A stretch of 64,000 bases of DNA from Roridomyces roridus (lineage: Eukaryota > Basidiomycota > Agaricomycetes > Agaricales > Mycenaceae), in the NCBI GenBank assembly GCA_029378245.1, contig JARKIF010000019.1, positions 1,157,739-1,221,738 on the forward strand. Reading direction: 5' to 3'. The notes under the pieces are model-generated. The model was not told the DNA's origin. It saw only the letters and a program-made list of their open reading frames with translations, and did not search any database. A program made the position numbers and the translations under genes. Below, piece by piece: positions 25,873 through 35,225 of this stretch (position 1 is the first letter of the stretch; each line of letters begins with the position of its first letter).

Positions 25873-28800
25873 AGAGGAGGCTTTGGGAAACTTCGTGACT
25901 TCGTCTGGAACTCGTGGACGGCAGCTGAAAGCTTGGGACTTACAGCGAGCACATGACCGCGTCCACTAGTAGTCAGTGCTATTTGCCCTGCAACGCGTAC
26001 GGTATTTGCGGGTCCTTCCGCTCACCGGTCCCCTCGAGCACGGCATGAGGACCCATATTGCCACTTTCTACTGCGTGACGAACAATGGGCATGCAAATTG
26101 GACGGGTAGTATATGTAAGGGTGCCGATTTAGGACACGTCCCCTCGAGTTGAAGACCGACAGTTCAACCCAGAATAAGAGCAGGTGCAGTCCCAGATACC
26201 GGTCACCCAGCATGTTCTGCGAGCAATTCCGTAATGTAAATGTACTTACCTCTCGGAATCTCGCTGGTCAGAAATGCACCAAATCTGCACCGGCCAGGAC
26301 TCAGGAGCATTTTGGTGAAAGGCATAGCCTTGGTATAGCCTCCGTATTTCATGTAGCGGTCAAGTAGGACCCTTCAACGCATCCATGCCTTCATAATTAT
26401 AGACCTGCTACCAGTAGAAAAGTGTAGTCGTAAAGCAGCAGCCGCGAAAGTTGAACGTTGACCGGGAGACTGGGGTAGATATCTCATTAGGACCTATGTA
26501 CGTCAACCGTCAACTTACCTTCAATTCGCGCGATACTCATTGAGCGGGGCCACTGCAATCATGGTCTAATACCAACGCCAAATGAGCCACTAGGGAACGG
26601 GAACATGACTGCCTACTCTCTTTTGAAAACCTCGCCGCTCCGCATAATCAATCCCCATTGTAAATTCAACTCGAATTCAACTCTTCTTGTCACCTTGTAA
26701 CTGTAGAACTACATGGATTTGTACACAACTGAATCTTTCTCAAATCAACTCAACAGTCGTACGAAGCTCTCGAGATTGAAGGCATTAGATTATGATTGGA
26801 AGACAGAAACTAATCAACTTGGAAGCTAGATAATGAGATATGTATGCTGCGTAGTTTAATGCTCTAATACCAAAGGCACTAGCTCGGGGTAATCAGCACA
26901 AAATTCGTCCCAATGCTCTTCCGCAAATTTGACCGCGGAAATTTGAACACCAAGCCTATCGACGCCCCAACCCTTCAAATGCCCGGTCTTGAGACGCTTG
27001 GGCGGCGCATTGACTTGCACTGACTCGGATCCGGCACGTTTCCTACTGGATGACGCTGCGATACGGTGAGATGAGGATGTTGCAGAGGACTCGTAGGTAC
27101 CTTGGGGCTCCGCATCTGCGGCAGATACATCGTTGGTGACCATTGCGTCGTCTATGAGAGGTGAGTACAAACCATACAACTACATGCCACGGGCGTGGAG
27201 ACTTACCTTGAGACGCTACACCATGGCCAGAGTCCTTCGAAGTGGTTGCATTGGAATCTGTGCCGCCCACTCAGAATATGTGGACACTGCGATGTGGAAC
27301 ATACTGACCAGACAGTTTTGATCGGGCCTTCTTGCCCTTTCGAGCAGGAGGAGCACGCCCCGACGAGTTGGACTGCATGGATTTGAGCAGCGAGCCAACA
27401 GAAAGAAAAACAACGAACTTTAACCTCCGCCCGCAGCAACTTGAGCCGCGCTTGAGCGTCTATGAGGGCCTGCTCGGCATCTTCAAGCTCCTCACGCTCC
27501 GTACGTGCTTGTTGAAGCTTCCGGGTAGCATTCGCGTGGCGTGCATTGCGATGGGAATACCGGTGTGAAACTTCGTTGCGCGGATTGTGCAGATTTCCAC
27601 TCCGAATCATGACTTCGATCGCAGCTGCGCGGCGAGCGTCGATATCGTCGTACCTTGCGATGGTGAAAAATCAAATATTGAAATAATGAATCAAAGATAC
27701 GCACTCGATGAAAGATTGAACCAGCCCAATACCCGTACCAGCTTCCAAGTTGTTCTTTGAATGCTGAGCTTCGCCGAAGTTGCTCGTGGCCTCCATGATG
27801 TGCCAAATGTCGGCGTCCATGTGGGAGAGGCACTGGATAATACTGGGCAAGATCCACTCGTGCATCTCCTTGTGCTCCCACCAACCTAGTTTGTGAGATC
27901 GACGGTGAGCGAGGTAATTGAACAAACGAATGTAGACGAACGGAGGATAATGCCAGTGGGATCAGCTACGGTGCGGATCCACACCTTGAATACTTCAACC
28001 TCCTCCACCGTCTCGATATACATGAAGTTCTTGATCCGATCCCGATCCTCGAGGGAAAGATGGGAGAGATCGGGTAATCCACTGCAAGGAATATTCAGTG
28101 GTTGCGGGTACCCAATGAGACAACTGACCGTTTAACGTGAGAGTAACAGGCCCTCACCGTCTTCTTGATCACACCAGCGGGCGTCTTGATCTGCTCGGCG
28201 ACCGACGGGATATTGATGGTCTGAAGCAAAGCATCCGCCATACCGAGCAGAGGAGCCGCTTCCATGTCCGCGTTAACACCCAGGAGGGTCCCGCCGCGAT
28301 GGAGCGCGGTGAAGGTCAAGCTCTGGTTAGTCAGACGCTTCACGAGGGACATGAACTCTTCCCAGACAAACTGGAAGGTACGACGATCATGCTCGCTCAT
28401 CCAGACACGACCCAGCGTGAGTTCTGCCCGGTAGAAACATAAGAAAGGGACCCATTGATCAACTGAACAGAACACGTACCCTTGTTGATCCCCGGCATCC
28501 ACCCGTTGATCTCGAAGATGTTCGTTTTGCCGGCGACGGGCTTGAACGTGGTATCGCAATCGAGGGAACGTACTTTGTGTATGTACTTGATCATGCTGGC
28601 TTTGAGTCCCATGTACGCTTTCCGCCCTTCACGCTCGAAATAGTGGATGTAGCGTGTTTCATCCGGGAGCGCACGTTGCGCCGCAAGATAGTTCTCGAGA
28701 GCTAGAGACGGCATGAACCATCGTCGCAGAAATGGAAGCGGAACACGCTTACATTGGTTAAGGTGCTTGGCTTGAAATTCTGGTTCATTCTTGACCGCGT

Positions 28801-29741
28801 TGATCAGCTTGATCTTGGCGTCGCGGTTGGCGAGTCCGTCGTGATAGAGGGTGGGAGTTGTGCCGAGAATTTTGAGGGTCGACTTGGCTGCACTATTATT
28901 CAGTAAACAGCGATTGGGGTCGGACGAACACAAACCGTTCTCAACCGTGCCGACAGTTGCGCCCAACCCCACTTCTCGCACGCATTCCTTGTACTTCTCG
29001 GCCACCGCGCGGGGGATCTTGTTAGCGGGAGGGACAGGGTGAGTGTGAGGGTGGTCTTCATCGGGGATGACGATGCACTTCCGTCGCAGATCCGGATACT
29101 TATCCTCGTACGGAACATACACGAACGAGTTTGCTTCGCACGTTAAGTGAACAACACCGGCTTGGAATGGTCGCCCGTCCTTGAGGTGGTTAAAAGCTAT
29201 ACAAGGAGCGTTGATAATTGAATTGGGCGCAAAATGCTGAGTGACATACGACAGACTCGATTCCCCTTCAGACCCTGACGGGCAGAATAGATCTTGGAGC
29301 ACTCGCTATCCCCGCAAGGGAAGATCGGTCATGTCCGTGAGGTCAAGCAGGTATGCGGTGGTTTGCGTGGGAATAGGGAACTGGGAGGGCAAACCCGTAA
29401 CACGTTCAACCCGCTCGACCTTGTTACGCCCGATTTTGATGGGAACGTCGAAATGGCAGACATCCGAGAAGACAGTGTCCTCAATCCAGCGTGTCGAGGA
29501 TTTTTGCCAGCGCCAAGTGGAGGGATCACGTGCGTCGACTGGAGGCAGCTCATCCTCCATCAGCAGAAGATCCTGGAGCGTCGGGTCTCCTAGAAAAAAT
29601 TAATGAAAATTGGAGGCAAAGAACACGGACAGCTCACCGTCGAACGCAAATAGAGGTGACGGGTCATCTGGGCAAACATTGGATTTCCGTTCATTGAACA
29701 CGTAAAGAAACTCACCAAACCAACCATCCAGAGGCGGTACA

Positions 29742-30343
29742 TAGGGATGAACACCGCCCGTCTACGGGTGACGGCCGTCAATCTTACGGCTTGAGACGGT
29801 TACGGGCCGTCAAAAATACGGCCGTCTTTTTCACATTTCAATGGGTCCAACGGGACGGGACGGCAAAATTGACGGGTACGGGCCGTCAAAAGACGGGTCC
29901 CGTACGAATCTCATCAAAGTGCTCACATTTGAACTGTGAAAACCATCTTGCATTGTTGTAGTGCTCTCTATACACATTGCCAATGTCAGTACATCTTATT
30001 CTGGTGAGCCAACCAAGAGTTCACCACTGTTGACGATGGTTTGATGTAGATTTGGGGTCAGATGTCCTATCAATCAGCCGATAAGAGGCGGATAGTGCCT
30101 TCGGATCCAAAGCACATTGTCAACACCTGCTTGCGCGGTCTTCCCACCACCGGCTCAACAGATTCCGGTCAAAAATACCTCTGATCTGACCATCACGGAT
30201 GCCAACCCGTAGACGGCCCGTCAATCTGTGAGATTGACGGGACGGACGGCAGTGTTGCCGTCCCGTACCCGTCCCGTATATTTTTTCGGGGAAGGGCCCG
30301 ACGGCCGTCAAACGGGTTGACACGGGTACGGTGTGCATCCCTA
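29742..30343 (+). mobile_element. hAT-type MITE, copy 1 (602 bp)
   Basis: Ends TAGGGATGAACACCG and, reversed, TAGGGATGCACACCG. Perfect 8-bp target duplication GCGGTACA at 29734-29741 and 30344-30351. Both ends are packed with GACGG/CCGTC motifs around a less GC-rich core. TAGGG ends and an 8-bp duplication fit the hAT superfamily; there is no coding capacity. It splits an exon of the surrounding gene. Confidence 0.85.
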
Positions 30344-30495
30344 GCGGTACATCGCCAGGCGCATGGGGTGGCGGCGGTGTCCATTCTGGTAGACGCGTTA
30401 GATTAGAACCTGCACGGAAAACATTGACTCGCCGTAGTTTCCGCCAACGGAATGTGCCTTGTCTTTATGGGGAATTTATTTCAGTTCCAAATGTC

Positions 30496-31028
30496 TAGGG
30501 CTCCGACCCGACCGTCAAAATGGCGGGTCAACGAGCCGTCACGACGGGTGCCGGCCCGGCCGTACAGCCCTCTGAAGCCACAATTTTGACGGCCGGGTCC
30601 GGGCCCGGTTCCTTGGCTGACGGGGTACCCGTTCCCGGCCGTCGACGGGTGGTGACGGGTGGTGACGGGTCCTCGGCTAACTACCCATGCCGAGCTGCCA
30701 TCATCACTTGATGCTCCAGGGTAGCCCACCTGGGTCATCGGCAATCTTCCCGATGGCCCACTACTACGCTTCTGAGGCTTGCCGAATATCAATCCATAAT
30801 TTTGACTTGCCCGCATCATGTTGACATCAATCTGATGGTGGATTTAGCAGGAGGCACGGGCTATCACCGCTCTTACCCGTCATGACGGCCGTGACGGGTC
30901 TGACGGGTACCACCCGGCCGTTTTGAGGCCTCGCAACATGATCTGACGGCCGGGTGGGGCCCGTCCGACCTCCCATGACGGCCGTCAGAGCGACGGCCGG
31001 CGCCGTCGACGGCCGGGTCGGAGCCCTA
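30496..31028 (+). mobile_element. Second hAT-type MITE family (533 bp)
   Basis: Perfect 15-bp inverted ends TAGGGCTCCGACCCG and a perfect 8-bp duplication CAAATGTC at 30488-30495 and 31029-31036. The interior has arrays of GACGG, ACGGCCGG and GTGACGGGT. It lies within an intron of the transposase-like gene (donor GTGAGT near 31068, acceptor ACAAG near 30470). Confidence 0.85.
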
Positions 31029-31413
31029 CAAATGTCATTAATTATTGATTAATTATGAATTAGACTCACGAAAGTTGGAGAAAGGATCATCGAATATTGC
31101 GGGATGGACTAATCCATTAGCTGAGCTGTGGGTGAAGGACATGGATGGCTCACCGGGATCAACAGGAACGACAGATTTTGAATCGGCAAACGGAAAGATG
31201 TCGTCTCCGGTGTGAATCAGTGCACATCAAGAGCAATCTGGACGCGACTCACCGGAGCCTGAGGGCAATTCTCGGGTGGAAGAGTGGCGTGCGAGAGAGG
31301 GGTCGGCCATTGCCAAATATGCCTCAAGGTCGGGGTGAAACCCGGCACCAGCATCAGAGGACGCCGAGGAGAACGCGTCCATACTCAGATCACCGCTCCA
31401 GCTCGCAGAAGTA

Positions 31414-31796
31414 CAGTATTTCAGCACTCCTTTACACAGCAAATCAAAATTCGTGTTTTCTATCTTAGTGATCCACACTTTGGCGGATCTGTGTATGCAG
31501 TCGATGTTTGTAGGCTACTGGCAATGTACTCGAATATTTCCGGCATTTTGCATGGCCTGCAAGGGTGTAAACCGAGGTGTGTAAAGGAGTGATAGCCCAA
31601 AATGGCCGAAATCAGGCACTTTGATGGCAATTTTGCGTCCATTTCCGGGGTGTTTCTTGAGCCCAAAAGAGCCTAGGGGACCTATATAAGGCATAGATTT
31701 ATGTATACAAAAGAGTGGGCACAAATTGAGCCAGATGTGGCCGAGTTACAGGGTGTGTAAAGGAGTGATAGTGTGTAAAGGATGGCTGGAATACTG
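31414..31796 (+). mobile_element. Mariner-type MITE (383 bp) in an exon
   Basis: Ends CAGTATTTCAGCACTCCTTT and, reversed, CAGTATTCCAGCCATCCTTT, followed on both sides by ACACA. Flanked by TA at 31412-31413 and 31797-31798. The motif GTGTGTAAAGGAGTGATAG recurs inside. Taking the element out with one TA gives the codons AAG AAT ACT TCT GCG across the joint, which continues the reading frame of the host exon. Confidence 0.8.
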
Positions 31797-32248
31797 TATT
31801 CTTGTACGCAAAAATAGAACCCACGTCGGACGAGACGTCCGAAATTCCTTCCGGGAAAGGTAGGTCATCCATATAGGGCGTATTCGGAGCCGGAGTATTT
31901 GACGTGGAAGCGTTGAATAGGAACTCATCAGCCAAGAAGTCGCCGGCGTCACTGACACTGAAGAAGCAGTCAGCACCAGCACAACTGGGTGGAGAGTAAC
32001 ACCTCCCTGGAAGCCATACAATTGAGATCATGCCATGGATCATAGTCCATGGCAGCGAGAGCGATGCGTGCGGGGGCGGGGAGCAGAGGATGGTGACGGT
32101 AGCGGGAAGAGCGATGATGTGCCGTAATCTCGGTAATCAAACGAGTCACGGACCGGCCCTCGCGTGTCGCGTGCGCGCGAAGTTACGAGCTTTCACAAAT
32201 CCTAGCCGAAGTAACGAGCTTTCGCATCGCGTCCGCGGGATCACCATC

Positions 32249-32320
32249 AAGTCACTAACTTTCACGGAACACCATCAAACACCCAAACTTTCGCACCACT
32301 AAGCGAAGTAACGAAGTAAC
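32249..32320 (-). repeat. Right TIR of the 6.5-kb element
   Basis: Reverse complement matches 25801-25872 at 56 of 72 positions, with further units of the same subterminal repeat inward to about 32165. Confidence 0.7.
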
Positions 32321-34000
32321 CTGCTTTTAGGGGCCATTGCTTGCGCATGGCAATCCGAGTCTGGGGCAGCAGCTGGGGATAAGGCACATGGAGAATGTCT
32401 TAACAACAATGGAAGACCAATTCCCTTGGGGCGAGGAAGACTTCACTCAAGAGGAAGGCTGCTTCAGCCTTTAGCGACGGTAATACGACTACGGCGCCGC
32501 CACGAGCGGAATTAAAACAGAAAAAAAGAGTAGGCCCGTGGAAAGGGACGTAGGGACGATGGGAGGACAGGTCCCTCCAGCGAAAGCGGCGAGGGAAAGG
32601 GGGTATGTGGAGAGTTAAGGGAGGATTCAAGATGTTATAGCAGCAACGACGTAGGCTGCTTCGGCGACGGTGGGCCAGGCGCAATGAGACGACGTGGGCG
32701 ATAGGGCAATATGGAGAACGATGTATGAGTCGTACTGACACAATAAATGCACGATTTTTGATCGCACGCGCGGTGGGGCAACAAGAAGAGGAGGGGAAGG
32801 TATCCTATATTCACAGAAAGCTACACACATTTTGCAGAAGTAGAAACCGGCCACTGGCCAAGGAGCCGTAGTAAGCGAACCAAAGACCAAGTAGTTGGGA
32901 CAGAGAGACGCGCAAGGCCAGCGCACATAGTAGATGTCGATAAAATGCCAGGAAGATGGTATATTGAGGGATGAACGACAGAAAATTGGCTGAGACGAGG
33001 GAGTCGGAGTGGGCCAGAGCATTGGATGTAAAAACAAGATGCTGTGGTCCGTAGGTGCAGTGGAAATGAGTGTTGAGTGGTCGATGCGTGGTGGTGGGAA
33101 GCAAGAGGCATGCACGGTGCAGATCGAGCTGTCAACGGAACGGGCATCGGTCCGAGCTGTCAAACATCTCCGTTCCGCTTCCGTGAGCAACGTAAACCAA
33201 CTCCCATCAACCGTGCGGAATCTGCAGGGGGACAACGAGGGGACAGGAAGATGCTGGGGACAATGTACATGGAAAAGTACTACATGCTGGGTAAAAATGA
33301 TATCTGCAGAATAATATTGGTTGATTGTGGTCCTGGGCGGCGGTAACACGGAACGCCGGCGGAGCTGGCTCAGCCTGGGCAGCTAGATCTATGTTCAACG
33401 TGTAAGGGTAATTGACAAAGAGACAGCCAAATCGAGAGAGAACAGCCCAAAAATTACCAAAAATGGAACTGATTCCACCACCGACACTGACGTCATCGAA
33501 AAAGTTCGACCCCACTCTTGCGGGAAAACGGCCGATAAGACCGAGCTTAAAAATAAAATTTTAAGACTCGGAACGAGGGTGGTATATACCCATTGCTGGA
33601 CGAAGTCATAGCGAGTTAACCCCGAGCCTGAGTCAGAAAATCAATAAGGCTGGCGTCTTGCCTGAGTGATGCCCGAGGCTATGCCCGAGGTTCAGTGGAC
33701 TCCAACAAGAAGGCTGAGGAAGCTTGATTTGTGCACAGAAACTCAAGCACCAAGCTGCCGTGATCTTCGTCGCCAACCCACAGGTAACCCGTACCCGTAC
33801 CCGCGGGTAGCCTCCCCAGATACCCGCTGGTGTACCCGTCCCCGTCCCTAGTTCAAATTCTCGCTGGCCCGGCGCCCGGCGCCGTCGAAGATGGTAATCG
33901 GCGCGCCCAGGGCGCCGTGACGCCGGCGCCCAGTGAGATCAACATTATGTTTGGTGCTTCAGGCTTTGCCCGCTCGGCCAGGGTCCAGCACCCGCGGTGA
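32321..34000. other. No supported gene; GC-rich repeat debris at the right end
   Basis: A 240-codon minus-strand frame (32627-33349) overlaps other long frames and has low-complexity Pro/Ser/Cys-rich content with no domain, so it is not called. At 33780-33850 runs of ACCCGT and a CCCTA end resemble one end of the hAT-type MITEs. At 33860-33930 short GGCGCC-rich inverted repeats occur. Confidence 0.35.
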
Positions 34001-34001
34001 G

Positions 34002-34008
34002 TTTATAA
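34002..34008 (+). promoter_or_regulatory. TATA box of the terpene synthase gene
   Basis: TTTATAA about 50 bp upstream of the ATG at 34053; this helped choose that start. Confidence 0.4.
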
Positions 34009-34052
34009 GCCCAGATTCAAGCACATGCGACCAGGCATTTTTTCTCCCAACT

Positions 34053-35225
34053 ATGGTCTGGCGTTTTCAATGTATATCCATTCAGGTTCTCCGTCTGACA
34101 AAATGGCAGGTGGACAGGCACGCTCAAGAACTTCGCGATATCACCGAATCTCTCTTGAAGGCACTCGAATACACATCTCCTCGCGAGACGATGATGAGCG
34201 ACAACAGCTCCACGGATGCCCTGCGGGACGAGATCAACCTGAAAGTCAAGCATTGGGCTGTGGACGAAGCCGAGATTCAACTCTTCGACTCCCTGGCCAA
34301 CAAGTCATCCCTGCTTGTCGAGGTGAGTCTGGAACCGCTGGCTTTCGATTGACTGACACTGGTGTAGTTCTTCTATTACCGTCACCCTTTTGAAATCACA
34401 CTCGCATTTTCGTTCTATGCATGGTGGGCCAGCTGTAATGTCCTCTTCTTGATAAGTCTAACTTGGGATCCAGGTTCTTCTTCTACATCGACGATGTGGC
34501 CCCTCGTTCCTCCCTTGAAAATTATCTGCATGTCCTCCTTTCGGGAGGGTCTCAGTCTGGACCACTCGGACACCTCCACACCGTGCTTGCCGATCTGTTT
34601 ACTCACTGGGACCCTGTCCTTGTGAACATGATGGTGACCGCACTGATGGACCTCATGAGCGCCACAGTACTCGAAGGCCGAGACAATATCATCCAAATGA
34701 AGTTGACCGCACGTACCTGGCCGTCGTATCTGAGAGTGAGGAGCGCCACCAGCCCCGGCTTCTCGAGCGCCTTGTTTCCGATGACCGCACATCCCGACAA
34801 CACGGCATTCATCCAGGCCCTGCCGGATATGGATGAGTATATGTGCCTTATAAACGACGTTCTCTCGTGAGTTCCATTCTGCCGTTATCGCGTCCATTGA
34901 TCTAGGGCAGGTTTCACAAGGAAGCGCTCGCCGGGGAGACGACCAACCATGTTTTCACCCGTGCCGAAATGGAAGGCAAGGATCCGAAGAGTGTTCTCCT
35001 CGAGATGAGCGGACAGCTCGCTCTCTTGCATCACCGCATCGCAGCTACCCTCCGCACTTCCCCCGCGGCGCTCGCGACTTGGGTTGCATTCGAGAATGGG
35101 TGTATGTACGTGCATTCACCTTGTCTTCAGACCGTTCTTGGCTGACCGTTTGATTCGCGACCAGTGCCTGGCATTTGAAGTTGGATAGATACCGGTTGGC
35201 GAAAGATTTTGGGTTCATTTGGTAG
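34053..35225 (+). CDS. TRI5-type (trichodiene-synthase-like) sesquiterpene synthase
   Basis: Class I terpene synthase fold of the TRI5 family, which ionises farnesyl diphosphate and cyclises it in the cytosol. The first exon ends at 34322 and joins at 34368 (LLVE|FFYYRHPFEITLAF). The next join gives FYAWFFFYIDDVAPRSS, with the metal-binding aspartates in the position of the family's Asp-rich motif. Then LVNMMVTALMDLMSATVLEG is followed by WPSYLRVRSATSPGFSS, and a splice yields the NSE motif INDVLSFHKEALAGE (Asn, Ser, Glu in place). The end is LDRYRLAKDFGFIW, stop at 35223-35225. Length is about 320 residues. The N-terminus (MVWRFQCISIQVLRLTK) is weakly supported and an upstream exon is possible. 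It could act with the copper radical oxidase 3 kb downstream, but no compact cluster is visible. Confidence 0.78.

Larger units (their letters stand above)
26856..32031 (-). pseudogene. Transposase-like gene of the long-TIR element, broken by three insertions
   Basis: Exons read (5' to 3') SVSDAGDFLADEFLF, DVSSDVGSIFAYKNT, SGDLSMDAFSSASSD, NGLVHPAIFDDPFSNF, RVNVFRAEWTPPPPHAP, VPPLDGWFDDPSPLFAFDGD, LPPVDARDPSTWRW, HPHTHPVPPANKIPRAVAE, VREVGLGATVGTVEN, RSLDCDTTFKPVAGKTN, GGTLLGVNADMEAA, WHIMEATSNFGEAQHSKNN, RNEVSHRYSHRNARHA and a tail LKGWGVDRLGVQISAVKF, stop at 26856. This matches a large agaricomycete family of unknown function that I recall from many genomes. CDTTF, NADME and SNFGEAQH could be a D, D, E triad like MULE transposases; that is inference. 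The elements at 29742-30343 and 31414-31796 sit in exons and that at 30496-31028 sits in an intron. Deleting them with one TSD copy restores uninterrupted codons. Confidence 0.66.
25801..32320. mobile_element. Decayed DNA transposon with 72-bp TIRs and a transposase-like gene
   Basis: The left end (25801-25872) and right end (32249-32320, reversed) align without gaps over 72 bp with 56 identities (78%). They start GTTWCTTCGTTWCTTCGCTT and contain repeated units like GAAAGYTTGGG and GTGACTT. More copies of the unit continue inward on both sides, for example GAAAGCTCGTTACTTCG near 32210. The element holds one large minus-strand gene with a possible D-D-E triad. No target duplication is visible next to the TIRs, which fits an old copy. 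Long TIRs made of subterminal repeats recall MULE-type elements. Three smaller elements are nested inside. Confidence 0.68.

Noticed and set aside
25873..26855. Search for a second gene or 9-11 bp target duplication next to the left TIR
   Set aside because: No coding frame with support, and no matching direct repeat beside the two TIRs.
29742..31028. GACGG arrays considered as a CRISPR or tandem-repeat array
   Set aside because: Units are irregular, lie inside elements with TIRs and 8-bp duplications, and the genome is eukaryotic.
32627..33349. 240-codon minus-strand open frame rich in Pro, Ser and Cys
   Set aside because: Overlaps other long frames, has no domain, no splice pattern and low-complexity content.
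33855..33935. GGCGCC-rich inverted repeats as a possible MITE
   Set aside because: Ends and target duplication could not be defined; may be simple GC-rich sequence.
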